Source: Paenibacillus sp. FSL R7-0273
GTDB taxonomy: Bacteria > Bacillota > Bacilli > Paenibacillales > Paenibacillaceae
Direction of reading: 5' to 3'
NCBI RefSeq assembly: GCF_000758625.1
Contig: NZ_CP009283.1
Coordinates: 1,623,501-1,687,500, forward strand
Length of the DNA: 64,000 nucleotides
Positions 8,733-19,049 of this stretch are shown piece after piece (position 1 is the stretch's first letter; each line of letters opens with the position of its first letter). The notes under the pieces are model-generated. The model ran no database searches. It had not been told where the DNA came from and was given only the letters and a program-made list of their open reading frames with translations. Both the position numbers and the translations under genes were made by a program.

Positions 8733-9601
8733 GAAACCTCCTTAATATTTTTTCTCGTTCTTTTAGGGGAAATCTGAATTATCAATACATTTGAGAAATA
8801 AATGCAAGTTCATTTCATGTGAATAATATACCATTGAATGAAATGGAAGTAAATGATTTTCTTGAAAGTAGTAATCGCATTGTGAAAATAAGCATATTTG
8901 TGAAAATGTAGTGATGATTTTTCACATCTAAAAGAATTTGTTGAATTACGCTACCCAATCACTAAATCACTGTTCCCAATACAGACGCTTGATTTTATGA
9001 CTTTACCACATGAATAAATTTACGATTTTATGAGTTCAACCTTGTGAGCAAATTGCATGCTCTCCTTCGCTATAGATTTGCAAATATAAACTTCTTAAAA
9101 AAAGCCTTAAGGCTGATACGAAGCTAGGACGGAGGAGAATGCTATCTTTATTATTAGAAGATCAGAAGAATGATCCTCGTTAATTTGAAGATACTTTAAA
9201 GCTGTATTTTAAGTGAGAATAAATGCAAGCTGTTGTTAAACATTTGCTGTGTCCGAGCCATTTCTGGATTTCTTTCATGCCTTAGAGCTCGATCCTACCG
9301 TTGATCGACAAAAGTGGGTAATTACGAATTAACATGAGTAAGGTAGAAGTAATGGAAGAATTGCCAAGACTGTAGCTCTTCTTCTTTACAGCAGAAGTAT
9401 CTCCGACAGGCGTAAATTGTAAAGGGACAATCACATATGCAATTAAGAAGTTGCCACCAAAGAACATATAGTAGCCAAGAAGATCAACGACGGTAAGTAC
9501 AAATCTTTACTGAATAAAATGTATTTTAAATCAGAATACACAAACACGAACCTAACTCTTTTGCATCATCGGTAGCGATGAATCTTGTTTGATTTTTAAT
9601 T
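8733..9601. other. 869-base gap without a convincing gene
   Basis: AT-rich sequence with several GTGAAAA-type repeats near 8880-8930, which may be part of the promoter area of the P-loop gene. From about 9100 to 9560 there are only short frames on both strands without ribosome sites. They look like decayed coding sequence, but no family could be recognised. Confidence 0.4.
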
Positions 9602-10144
9602 ATGAATCGCAAATTGACATCGCATCGTGTCCACAACCTCAAAAAATTCGACAATACAGGCGAAGATATGGAGGATTTGATCTCCATTGGCACCATCGGA
9701 TTGATCAAAGCCATTGAGAGCTACCGCCCAAACAAGGGAACTAAGCTAGCCACATTCGCGGCCCGATGTATCGAGAATGAGATATTGATGCACCTCCGCT
9801 CGCTGAAAAAAACACGGAAAGACGTGTCTCTCCATGATCCGATTGGTACGGACAAGGAGGGGAACGAGATTACCCTGATTGATATCCTCGGTTCGGAGAC
9901 GGATGATGTGATTAAAGAGGTGGATCTGAAGATTGAAAAGAGCAAGATATATCGGAACCTTGATATTCTGGACGAAAGGGAGAAGGAAGTCGTGGTAGGG
10001 CGGTTTGGGTTGGACACTGGCGGGGAAGAGCGGACACAGCGGGAGATTGCGAAGGATCTGGGGATTTCGCGGAGTTATGTGTCGCGGATAGAGAAAAGGG
10101 CGCTGATGAAGCTGTATCATGAGTTTTATAAGGTGAAGCGGTGA
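9602..10144 (+). pseudogene. sigK: Truncated SigK-type sigma factor, copy 1
   Basis: From residue 14 the 180-codon frame matches sporulation sigma-K. It has region 2 ([37 protein letters not shown]), [16 protein letters not shown], region 4 with [17 protein letters not shown], and the DNA-binding helix-turn-helix [20 protein letters not shown]. The roughly 60 N-terminal residues of the family are absent; similarity begins at the KKF before region 2. The ATG at 9602 has no ribosome site. The frame itself is undamaged, so it is the freshest of four such fragments in this window (others near 19876, 21262 and 22420). As it stands it should not give a working sigma factor, unless it is joined to an N-terminal part elsewhere, as happens in skin-type sigK rearrangements. 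Confidence 0.8.
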
Positions 10145-10184
10145 GCGAGGATTAGTACAACGCTGTACCGATAACAATAGTGTT

Positions 10185-10220
10185 AAAAAAGCAACTTATC
10201 TACGGATGAGTTGCTTTTTT
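10185..10220 (+). terminator. Terminator after sigK copy 1
   Basis: AAAAAAGCAACTTATC / GATGAGTTGCTTTTTT stem with a T run. A closely similar hairpin follows sigK copy 3 (21710-21736), so terminator and gene fragment were duplicated together. Confidence 0.85.
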
Positions 10221-10467
10221 ATGCTTATTCTAGCATAAGCGCATGCTGCATTTAAGAATAATTCCTCCAAAAAATACTTATTATGAATAGTAACTCAGCA
10301 GTTTGCTAGTATATCTTTGGAATTCACAGTTGCGAAGATAAGCGCTTTCATTAAAAGGAATAAATAATTAACAATACCAATAAACACTTCTTTTGTCGAA
10401 AGTGTTTTAAAATTGTATATTTCTGTTTATTAATACCCGTATTTGAGGAAAGGAGGCATATTTTAGA

Positions 10468-10524
10468 ATGATTTGCAGTTGCAGCACCCAAAACAAAATA
10501 TTACATATTGGGAGGTATGTGTAA
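10468..10524 (+). CDS. 18-residue leader peptide before the RHS locus
   Basis: A strong AAAGGAGG site lies about 10 bases before ATG 10468. The frame encodes MICSCSTQNKILHIGRYV and ends with TAA at 10522-10524, one base before the ATG of the next gene. The ribosome site of that gene (GGGAGG) lies inside this short frame. The layout is that of a translated leader that couples or tunes expression of the secreted protein downstream. It could also be chance, but the strength of the site and the one-base spacing argue for translation. Confidence 0.5.
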   Translation: MICSCSTQNKILHIGRYV

Positions 10525-10525
10525 C

Positions 10526-13500
10526 ATGCAGCAAAAGAAGCCCCTTTCTTTTTTGCTAGCATTAATTTTGCTCATTCAGCTTTTTTCAGGCACTGTATTT
10601 GCTTCTGACAATCGTTCGCTGGATTTGCAGCCTGTTGAAAGCGTCCAGGTACCAGAGAGCCCGGCATCTCATACAGACCCTTCATTATCGGAGCCAGTGT
10701 CTGCTTCAACTGAGGCAGAGCCCGCTGACCCCGCTGACCCCGCCTCAGTTACTGAGACAGTGTATCAAAGAACACCGGTTCCCGGTAAGCCTTCACCCTC
10801 GCTTGAACTGAAAGACAAACGTACCTCTAATACCAAGACCTATCAGCTTTCCGAAGAAACCTATGAAACCCTTATCAGCACGGAAGCCCTTCATTTTCAA
10901 GACCGCAATGGCGAATGGCAGGATATCTCTTTATTGCTCACTGACGAAGAAGACATTGAGGAACAATTAAGCGAGCCGCTGTCCAAAGATGCTCTGCCTG
11001 AGCTACAGCTGCCTTTGACTACAGACTCTGCTGCCCGATCAAGTGTAAACCGAATTGCAGCAAGTCTCCCCCAAGATGCTTACCGTGCCTTGCAAGTTCC
11101 TTTTGATATTAAAATCAATAAACAGTTCACAAAAGGATACACGATTGGCAAAGGGGACGATCGCCTGTCCTTCGTACCAATAGGTGCTAACGCTTCAAAG
11201 GCGGAGCCGTTAGTAAGTGAAGACGGCAGCTCCGTTATCCGGTACGTATCTGCCTGGGAAGCCACTTATGTAGATCTCCAGCTGATTCCTGACGGCATCA
11301 AAGAAACCATTGTTCTTACTTCACCATCCGCACCAGCAACGTTCAGTTATGAGGTTACTTCGGGAATCGATGAAAATTTGATTCAGGGAGACCTGCGAAT
11401 TGAACCGGCTTGGCTTATAGACGATACAGGCGTTTTTCGTGACGTTCCGCAAACAGTACGGACAGAAGGCGGTAAAACTTATCTCGACTTAAAACCGGAC
11501 CTCAGCAATTTAACTTACCCCGTGCGGATCGATCCGACAGTAGTTCTGCGGTCTACCAACAATCAGACCAAAGACACAACTGTTAATGCTCACGAACCAA
11601 ACCGGAATTATGATGATGCTGCCCGGCTATACACGGGTAAAGATGTCAACGGAAACCACTTCCGCTCTCTGGTTCAGTTTGATCTGAGCCAAATTCCTGA
11701 GGGAGAATACCGCGTCATTGATGCCTATCTTACACTCTATCAAACAGCTGAAAATGAATATAACAACAATACAAAAGTAAATCTTCAACGGATAACGAAT
11801 GTGTGGGAAGAAAACACCGTCACATGGAATACACAGCCTGGTTATGCAGCTAATGCAGAAGGTGAGCCTTACGCTACTTCTGCCGTTGTTGGAGAAGGTG
11901 CACAGGCCTTTTACATCAAGGAGCTGGCAGAAGAATGGCTGAACGGGCTTCATCCAAACTATGGTGTAGAGCTGCATGCAGATGCAGTTGGAGCACCGAA
12001 TGTCAAAAAATACGTTTCAGCCGATACAAGCGCACAGGCGCTGCATCCGGCGCTGACCTTGCAGTACACACTGCCGGATCAGACCTGGAGTGGAACAACA
12101 TCCAGTGCAGATTCCTTGACATCCTTTAATCAGAAAAAAATAGACTATACCTCCGACGGATATAAATGGATGCTGGTCCGTGACGGCAGTGACTTCCGTC
12201 TGGACGGGATGAAGCCGGAGGATAATGTATGGTTTCATACCAGTGCTATAGAACTGAATGCAGCCAATGGCTCCATGATGATTGACCAGGATAATGCTCT
12301 GCATTTAGCTTATAAATCGCTGGATGGGCCGGTCAACTATGTGCGGGGAACCTACAACGCCGTTACCCACCGCTGGGAATTTGGCACTCCAGTGGCGGTT
12401 AATACGGACTCTTCAGTAAACTATCCGGATCTCGTGGCGCATCGTGCTGTCTCAGGCGGGGGATGGAACGTTCATATTGTCAGCTCCAAACACAATGCAG
12501 CTACCAATAATGCACTTTACAACCGTATAGATATCACTTCAGCCGGAAAAGTCGGAACACCAAGTACGGCAACCGTGCTGGATAGCGGAACACTTGGAGT
12601 GCCTACATGGCCGTCCATTGATTTCCAGCATACTTCAGCTTCTGTAAGCAACGGTAAAGCCGTCAAGGACGGAACCCCACATTTATATGTTGCCTGGAAT
12701 GCAGGAGGAGCAGGAGACGGACTTGGCATCCGCTACAAACAGGCGTCTTACAGCGGAGGGGGCTGGAGCTGGAATGCTGAACAGCCGGTGGATGAAAACC
12801 AATATACACTAACCGACCGTGACTGGTTCCTGAGCGTGTATGACGGCAGCCGGTCAGTAGTCTTCGGTTCGCTCCGTAATATTGCAGATCAGCAGAATCT
12901 GCTTGTGTATACTATGCAGGCTCCAACCAGAGTTTTGAATTTATTTAAAGGCTCGGTGCCTGAGGGCAAGCAGGCGCTTTACGGATCTGGCAGTTATGAT
13001 GCGCAGGGAAACCTGTACTTTACAGGACGTTCAGGAAGTACCGGAGACTTTGTCTTCTTTAAATGGAACCGCGCTGCCGGTACATTATCCCTGCCGGAGC
13101 TGGCTGTACCCCGCAATGGAACAGCTTATGCAACGATGAAGCGCGGAGACAGCTACAGTAAGATTGAGCTTGCTACGACGAATCAATCTGGTGAAGATGC
13201 AAGCCTCTTTGACATCGAGCACAAGATTAGTCTGGATACTATTGAACGAAAGTTCACTCAGTATTCTTATGATTCCGCCTCAAGACTGAAATATATCTAC
13301 CTTCAGAGCGGGGATGGCATTGATTTTACCTATGATGCAGCAGGGAATTTAACCAGACGTCAGCTGGACGAGCAGCCTGACACAAACGGAACGAACTTGC
13401 TGATCAACGGCAGCTACGAAGTAACGGAGCAGACACCGGGAGTACCTCCAGAACAAACAGACCCGAACTACGGCTGGAAGACGTATACAGAGCCGGGCAG

Positions 13501-14383
13501 CAGCGCGGATTTCCAGCATGTTGACCAGCCTGTCAGCCGGGGCAATAAAGCCTACAAGCTGCAGATGAGTGAAATGCCGGTCTATAAGAGCAGCTTTGTA
13601 TATCAAACGATTGGTGTGAATGATAATCAGCCGTTCCGCTTAAGCGGAAAAATATATAAAGAAGCTTTAAACCAAGCCTCTGCAGTGCTGGCGGTGGAAT
13701 TCCTGACAGAAGATCTCGCTGTACTGGGCAGCTATGAACAAGAATCCACGGATGCCTCTTCATCCTACGAAACCCTGTTGAAGCAGGGCCGGATTCCAAA
13801 AGGCACCGTGTACGCCAAAGTGTACGTTAAAGTAAAGGCTCTTGGAGATCAGGCTTCGGGCACCATTTACGCAGATCAGATCAAATTGGAATATGTAGAC
13901 GGCAATCTGCTAAATAATCCGGGGCTGGAACGGACCAAGGACGATACTATCGTTCAATGGACCACTTCGATCGGCAGAGTGGTCAGTGCTACCATTACAG
14001 CCGATTCAGATGCCTATGAAGGCAGTAAGGCGTTGAAAATAGCTGCAACAGATATCCCGACAGCTGCCTATGCTTACATCCACCAAACAAAAGGTATTGG
14101 TGCAGGTGAGACCTATTCCTTAAGTGCAGCTTTTAAGGCAACGGAATTAACGAATGCAAGAGGAGTAATGGTTGTACAATTGTTGGATCAAAACGGCGGC
14201 CAGCTTGAGTGGAAGGAAGTAACAAGTAATACAGTAGGCAGTTACCAGACATTGTCGGTTAATGGAACAGCACCAGCTGGAGCCGTCTATATCAATGTTT
14301 ATATAGGCATCAAGGGCGCCGGAGGCGGCGGCCAAGGAACGGTATATTGGGACAAAGCACGTTTGGAAATCAACCAACCATAA
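10526..14383 (+). CDS. Secreted DNRLRE/YD-repeat protein, N-terminal half of a WapA-like system
   Basis: A 1285-residue product. ATG 10526 is chosen because GGGAGG lies 10 bases upstream; the earlier TTG at 10508 would overlap that site. A signal peptide (KKPLSFLLALILLIQLFSGT, then VFAS) starts it. An acidic Pro-rich linker follows, then a domain like the N-terminal part of WapA. Next is a DNRLRE-type beta domain at about 345-520 (VNAHEPNRNYDDAARLYTG, LVQFDLSQIPEG, VTWNTQPGY). A propeller-like region follows, one YD-repeat pair (FTYDAAGNLTRRQLDE), and two C-terminal carbohydrate-binding-like beta domains (LLINGSYEV, LLNNPGLERTKDDT). In B. subtilis WapA these parts and the RHS core are one protein; here the RHS core is the next gene, 32 bases on. 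Likely wall-associated and secreted by Sec. Confidence 0.85.
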   Translation: MQQKKPLSFLLALILLIQLFSGTVFASDNRSLDLQPVESVQVPESPASHTDPSLSEPVSASTEAEPADPADPASVTETVYQRTPVPGKPSPSLELKDKRTSNTKTYQLSEETYETLISTEALHFQDRNGEWQDISLLLTDEEDIEEQLSEPLSKDALPELQLPLTTDSAARSSVNRIAASLPQDAYRALQVPFDIKINKQFTKGYTIGKGDDRLSFVPIGANASKAEPLVSEDGSSVIRYVSAWEATYVDLQLIPDGIKETIVLTSPSAPATFSYEVTSGIDENLIQGDLRIEPAWLIDDTGVFRDVPQTVRTEGGKTYLDLKPDLSNLTYPVRIDPTVVLRSTNNQTKDTTVNAHEPNRNYDDAARLYTGKDVNGNHFRSLVQFDLSQIPEGEYRVIDAYLTLYQTAENEYNNNTKVNLQRITNVWEENTVTWNTQPGYAANAEGEPYATSAVVGEGAQAFYIKELAEEWLNGLHPNYGVELHADAVGAPNVKKYVSADTSAQALHPALTLQYTLPDQTWSGTTSSADSLTSFNQKKIDYTSDGYKWMLVRDGSDFRLDGMKPEDNVWFHTSAIELNAANGSMMIDQDNALHLAYKSLDGPVNYVRGTYNAVTHRWEFGTPVAVNTDSSVNYPDLVAHRAVSGGGWNVHIVSSKHNAATNNALYNRIDITSAGKVGTPSTATVLDSGTLGVPTWPSIDFQHTSASVSNGKAVKDGTPHLYVAWNAGGAGDGLGIRYKQASYSGGGWSWNAEQPVDENQYTLTDRDWFLSVYDGSRSVVFGSLRNIADQQNLLVYTMQAPTRVLNLFKGSVPEGKQALYGSGSYDAQGNLYFTGRSGSTGDFVFFKWNRAAGTLSLPELAVPRNGTAYATMKRGDSYSKIELATTNQSGEDASLFDIEHKISLDTIERKFTQYSYDSASRLKYIYLQSGDGIDFTYDAAGNLTRRQLDEQPDTNGTNLLINGSYEVTEQTPGVPPEQTDPNYGWKTYTEPGSSADFQHVDQPVSRGNKAYKLQMSEMPVYKSSFVYQTIGVNDNQPFRLSGKIYKEALNQASAVLAVEFLTEDLAVLGSYEQESTDASSSYETLLKQGRIPKGTVYAKVYVKVKALGDQASGTIYADQIKLEYVDGNLLNNPGLERTKDDTIVQWTTSIGRVVSATITADSDAYEGSKALKIAATDIPTAAYAYIHQTKGIGAGETYSLSAAFKATELTNARGVMVVQLLDQNGGQLEWKEVTSNTVGSYQTLSVNGTAPAGAVYINVYIGIKGAGGGGQGTVYWDKARLEINQP

Positions 14384-14415
14384 GCCATTATTCCGATAAA
14401 GCGAGGGGAAGCTGT

Positions 14416-17400
14416 TTGAAACCATTATCTCATTTTCGTTCAAAATGCCGTTCCGGTCTTATCATAATGCTTACTGTGTCGTTTTTGGTGCCGCCTATGC
14501 CGGCGGTACCAAATAAAGCTTATGCGGATACGGCTAACAATTCAGTAAGTTTAAGCAACCTGGATACAACCAAAGCTCTGTACGATATCTATGCAAATAC
14601 CCCTCAAAGAGACATTCCCGGCGGAGAGAATATCTCCAGCCTGACCGGAGTTCTAAACGTAACAGAGACAGATCTTGTCTTTCCGGGCCGTAATGGCCTG
14701 GATGTGTCTCTGACGCGGATTTACAGCTCCCGGGACAGTAACTTGACGAATCCAAAGGCTACGACTACGAACACTTCCAGCCCTTATTACTATACCAACG
14801 ATTCCACAAGCGACAAGTACACACATAATGAAAAGCGTTATAACCTGGGAGCAGGCTGGTCGTTTGCTTTTCCTTCCGTAGAACTGCGGGGAGGAGAGAC
14901 CTTCCTGCACCTTGCGAACGGGAATGTATACCGGATTACCGGAACCGGAACGACACGCACTATCGAAGGCTATACGCTTCAAGACATGACCTTCTCCACG
15001 GCTACCGATACCATTGGTGGAGCAACAGCTGCATTTAAATTGAGCAATACACTGAATACTGCTAATTACTTTGACTCAACCGGTAAATGGATCGGAACCC
15101 GCGATGCTTACGGCAACGAAGTAACAGTGGCTTATGTATCCAAGCCGATTTTTGGCGGAACCAGTGCTTCGGTCATCAGTGCAATTACCAGTACAGGTAA
15201 CCGTGTTATAAGCTTTGATTATCCTGATGCTGACACGGTTGCGGTCACATATCCTATTGATGGCACAAAAACCGGAAAACTGGTTTACAACAAATCTGCA
15301 ATCTCAGGTCAGACCAATGAAATGCAGCTGTCTTCTGTAGACTCTTTTATTAATATAGACACTGCCAATAGTTCGAATAACAAGAAGCTGACCACCGCTT
15401 ACAGCTATGCATCCAAAAGTGCAGCATTTGATTACGAAACTGCAGATACTAGTAAACCAAACGGCGCAATCACTTATCAGCTACTGACCAAGATCACTTA
15501 CCCTACAGGAGCCTCCAGCAATTATGGATATGAGGCTGCTGCCCAGAAAAAGTTTCTTGGTACAAAGGGTTATCTGGAATATTACCGGATTGGTGAACGT
15601 TATGACAGCTTGAAAGGACCAACCGGTACAGTACAGAAGACACAATATACAAAATATTCATTTGAAGCAGGAAAAAATTTCTCTGGATATGGTACAGCGG
15701 GTGAGAGTAACCCGGATAGTTTATCTTCAGGCTTTACTATTAAAAACAGCATGAGGACTTTTACCGATCCGGATACTGCTGTGCCGACCCAGGACCGCCT
15801 GCTGGAAAGCTTCACTTACAATAACAAGCATCTGCTCGTAACTTCCTCGGCAGAAAAACAAGGGGAATATAAAGAAAATAAGGTCTACACCTACGATCCC
15901 CAGCGTGAATTGCCGAGCAATATCAGACAGAACCTATACAGCATTGACGGAACGGATCAATCCTCATTTACAGAAGAACAATACACCTATGATAACTATG
16001 GTAACGTACTAACCTATATTAATCCTAAAAATTACAAGACTACGTATAGCTATCACAGTACATTCAAAAGCATTCCGATAACTAAAGAAACAACCTATGG
16101 GATCGCTACAGGCAGTCCGGTAGCAGAAAAATATGTACAGACGGTCTCTGCCACCAAACCAGAGGTTACAAAATCCGAACAGAAGTATAAAAATACTTTG
16201 GCGGACACTGTCGAGCAGACCGATACGACGGAATATACCTATGATACTTACGGCAATGTTTTGACAGTAAAGCTCCTGCTGGAAAATAACCGCTCACAAT
16301 TGACAACGTACACCTATGACAGCAACAGCTTATTTCCGGTAAGTGTCAAACAAAATGTAACGAAAAACGGGACAACACGCTCTGTTGAGGAAAAATACGA
16401 ATATACCTCGGGAACCGGCTGGCAAAAGGGTTATCTGGATCCCAATGCAGTCAAGGCAGGTACAAGTGCAGCTGCCAGCCGCAAATATGAGACAGAGTAT
16501 GACCTGATTGGCCGGGTAACCAAAATCAGGTCCTCCATGAATGCTGGTGAATCGGTTAAACCGGAGCGAACATTCAGCTACACCTATGATACCGCCAATC
16601 AATCCTATACTGTCCAGGGGATGGATGAAGAAGGAAATAAGACTAGCAGTCTTTATGATGGTCTTGGCCGTATCCGTGAAGTAAAGGCTCCGGCAGCCAA
16701 TACTGTTATGGACAGTACAACATTGGCGCATACGCCGGCAACGAAGCAGTCTTATACGTATAACGGACTGGGCGAAGTAATTGGGGTTAAGGATGGACTG
16801 AATCATACTACTTCTTATGAGTACGATAACGTGGGAAGAATAAAGCAAACAACGACTCCGCTCGGGCAAATCTATGGCTCATCCTATAATGACATGCTCC
16901 GCAGTATAACAACGACAAGCCCGATTACAGCAACTACACAAGCGGTGACAGAGCAAACTACAGATGAGCTGGGCCGAATGACGAATGTAAAGCAGCTAAA
17001 TAGCAACCCTACAAGCAGCGATGTATTACAGCGATCCATTGCATATGAAGTAGGCAGCGATCCTTTTCAGATTCAAAATACGGATAGTAACGGTAATCAG
17101 ACTACGTATCAAGGCAACGGCCTGGGTCTGTTAACTAATCTGGAACAGACTATTAATGGCCTTAGCCAGACATCCACGTACGGATACAATAAGCTTCGGC
17201 AGATTACGAGTAAACAGGTTGAAGGGCAAATTTTAACTACCTATGACTATGATGAGCGCGGACAGCGGATTTCCAAAACGGATTCCAACGAGGGAACGGA
17301 AACCTATGGATATGATGACAACGGCAACCTTGTTGAAGGCACGGACAGACTCGGCAATCCCGCTCAGCACAGCTATGATGAACGGAATCAATTGACCGGC

Positions 17401-18978
17401 TGGAACTATGGCGCTGCAGGCAATGCCGTAACGGCAAGCTTTACTTATTATAAGAACGGATTGCGTAAGTCTATGACGGACGAGACGGGAACTACGCAAT
17501 ATCTATATAACCGGGACTCTACTTTACGCAAGGTTACTTTTCCTGACGGGAAAACGATACAGTATGAGTATGACAACGCAGGCAACCGTGCTAAAATGAC
17601 AGATCCGTTCGGAGCTATTACTTTATACACCTACGATGATGATAATCGCCTGACCAAAGTGTCTTTGAAGGAAAATAGTACTTCGGCAGAAGTTACGCAA
17701 GCTTCCTATACCTACTCAGGCAGCGTGCTGGATAAGGTAACTTTAGGCAATGGAATCGTCACGCAGTATTTATATGAGGATGGCTTCGGGCGACTCACGG
17801 AACTAAAACATCTTAAAGGGACGGAGGTACTGAATGAATATAACTACACGTATGATGATAACGGGAATATTACTCAGCGGACCTCCAACGGTAACACAGA
17901 AACATTTACGTACGACGAATTAGACCGTATCATTTCCAGTTCAGAGGGTAATGAACAATATGGATATGATGTAAAAGGCAACCGGACGGTACAGCTGTCA
18001 ACTGCTTCGAGCCCGCACACAGATACAATGGAATATAGCTATGACGGGGCAAACCAGCTTAAACAAGTGACCCGCAACGGCTTCACAACCAGCTATAAGT
18101 ACGATGGCGACGGTCTGATGCGCGAAAAAAATGATGGCGGCACAACCCGTTATTACTATGACGGAGAGAATATCATCGCCGAAGGAAGCGTATCGGGAAA
18201 TACCGTCAACTTCAAAGCCCGTTATGTCCGCGGATTGCAGTTAATCAGCATGAAGAATCAGTGGGGGACAGTGGGATACTATCTCCAAAATGGACATGGC
18301 GATGTAGTCAACCTGTACAGACAGGATCAGACCCTTCTGAACACCTACGATTATGATATTTGGGGTAATCCAACTGTAAAAGAAGAAGCGGATCAGTACA
18401 CGAACCCGTTCCGCTACTCCGGGGAATACTGGGATGAAGGGCAACAACTGCAATATCTTCGTGCGCGCTGGTATGATCCGAGTGTGGGAAGATTTATTAC
18501 AGAAGACACTTGGGAAGGCAGACTGAATCATCCGGATAGTCAGAATCCTTATATTTATGTGGTAAATAATCCGCTTAAGTATGTGGATCCTTCAGGACAA
18601 CTAGCAGAGTGGGTAGCTGTTTTATTGGCAACCACAATTGGAAGCGGGTTAGTTGCGTTCACAGTGGAGTTATTTAAAGGTGGCTCTGCAAAAGAGGCTG
18701 CTATAGAAGGTTTAGGAGCAGCAGGAGGGGCGGCTTTAACAGGAACTTTATTAGCTTTAGCAGGACCTACAACTGGATTTATAAATATAGGATTAGCAAA
18801 TGCAGCAGGTTCGGCTTTTGCTGATATGATTGTATCCTCAATTAATAATGATCAACTTCTTAAACCTGAATTTGCTGCGAGTATGATAATAAGTTCAGTT
18901 GCCGGACAAATAAGAAACGATGAATTGTCTTTATATTTAGATTTGCTGATAAGCAGTTTGAGGACTTATTTAGAATAA
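14416..18978 (+). CDS. RHS/YD-repeat polymorphic toxin
   Basis: TTG 14416 is the best start: GAGGGG lies 7 bases upstream and the product then begins with a signal peptide (LIIMLTVSFLVPPMPAV...AYA). It is about 1520 residues. Dozens of YD repeats (YTYDDNGN, YGYDDNGNL, YEYDNAGNR) build the hollow RHS shell. The core closes with the hallmark LQYLRARWYDPSVGRFITED, then NPYIYVVNNPLKYVDPSGQ. After this point about 125 residues form the variable toxin tip. The tip is AT-richer than the core, Gly/Ala-rich and hydrophobic (LGAAGGAALTGTLLALAG), with no nuclease or deaminase motif. A membrane-acting or glycine-zipper type toxin is inferred, supported by the two membrane proteins encoded next. RHS proteins deliver such tips into neighbouring cells. 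Confidence 0.9.
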   Translation: MKPLSHFRSKCRSGLIIMLTVSFLVPPMPAVPNKAYADTANNSVSLSNLDTTKALYDIYANTPQRDIPGGENISSLTGVLNVTETDLVFPGRNGLDVSLTRIYSSRDSNLTNPKATTTNTSSPYYYTNDSTSDKYTHNEKRYNLGAGWSFAFPSVELRGGETFLHLANGNVYRITGTGTTRTIEGYTLQDMTFSTATDTIGGATAAFKLSNTLNTANYFDSTGKWIGTRDAYGNEVTVAYVSKPIFGGTSASVISAITSTGNRVISFDYPDADTVAVTYPIDGTKTGKLVYNKSAISGQTNEMQLSSVDSFINIDTANSSNNKKLTTAYSYASKSAAFDYETADTSKPNGAITYQLLTKITYPTGASSNYGYEAAAQKKFLGTKGYLEYYRIGERYDSLKGPTGTVQKTQYTKYSFEAGKNFSGYGTAGESNPDSLSSGFTIKNSMRTFTDPDTAVPTQDRLLESFTYNNKHLLVTSSAEKQGEYKENKVYTYDPQRELPSNIRQNLYSIDGTDQSSFTEEQYTYDNYGNVLTYINPKNYKTTYSYHSTFKSIPITKETTYGIATGSPVAEKYVQTVSATKPEVTKSEQKYKNTLADTVEQTDTTEYTYDTYGNVLTVKLLLENNRSQLTTYTYDSNSLFPVSVKQNVTKNGTTRSVEEKYEYTSGTGWQKGYLDPNAVKAGTSAAASRKYETEYDLIGRVTKIRSSMNAGESVKPERTFSYTYDTANQSYTVQGMDEEGNKTSSLYDGLGRIREVKAPAANTVMDSTTLAHTPATKQSYTYNGLGEVIGVKDGLNHTTSYEYDNVGRIKQTTTPLGQIYGSSYNDMLRSITTTSPITATTQAVTEQTTDELGRMTNVKQLNSNPTSSDVLQRSIAYEVGSDPFQIQNTDSNGNQTTYQGNGLGLLTNLEQTINGLSQTSTYGYNKLRQITSKQVEGQILTTYDYDERGQRISKTDSNEGTETYGYDDNGNLVEGTDRLGNPAQHSYDERNQLTGWNYGAAGNAVTASFTYYKNGLRKSMTDETGTTQYLYNRDSTLRKVTFPDGKTIQYEYDNAGNRAKMTDPFGAITLYTYDDDNRLTKVSLKENSTSAEVTQASYTYSGSVLDKVTLGNGIVTQYLYEDGFGRLTELKHLKGTEVLNEYNYTYDDNGNITQRTSNGNTETFTYDELDRIISSSEGNEQYGYDVKGNRTVQLSTASSPHTDTMEYSYDGANQLKQVTRNGFTTSYKYDGDGLMREKNDGGTTRYYYDGENIIAEGSVSGNTVNFKARYVRGLQLISMKNQWGTVGYYLQNGHGDVVNLYRQDQTLLNTYDYDIWGNPTVKEEADQYTNPFRYSGEYWDEGQQLQYLRARWYDPSVGRFITEDTWEGRLNHPDSQNPYIYVVNNPLKYVDPSGQLAEWVAVLLATTIGSGLVAFTVELFKGGSAKEAAIEGLGAAGGAALTGTLLALAGPTTGFINIGLANAAGSAFADMIVSSINNDQLLKPEFAASMIISSVAGQIRNDELSLYLDLLISSLRTYLE

Positions 18979-18982
18979 GTAA

Positions 18983-19022
18983 ATTGCCGGCAATAATTAA
19001 AAAAATAATAATTGCCGGCAAT
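18983..19022 (+). repeat. Duplicated 12-base palindrome between toxin and immunity genes
   Basis: ATTGCCGGCAAT occurs at 18983-18994 and again at 19011-19022, separated by 16 A/T bases. Each copy is itself a perfect palindrome, and the two together can pair as one hairpin. It lies 4 bases after the toxin stop, so it could act as a partial terminator, an RNA processing site or a regulator site that separates toxin and immunity expression. Confidence 0.7.
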
Positions 19023-19049
19023 CTTATTATTATGAGGGAGGGCCGGGAA

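Noticed and set aside
9602..10144. A working sigma-K gene
   Set aside because: The first 60 or so residues of the family and any ribosome site are missing; by itself it is a fragment.
16330..16869. A 179-codon minus-strand frame inside the RHS gene
   Set aside because: Antisense shadow of the YD repeats; composition typical of reversed repeat codons.
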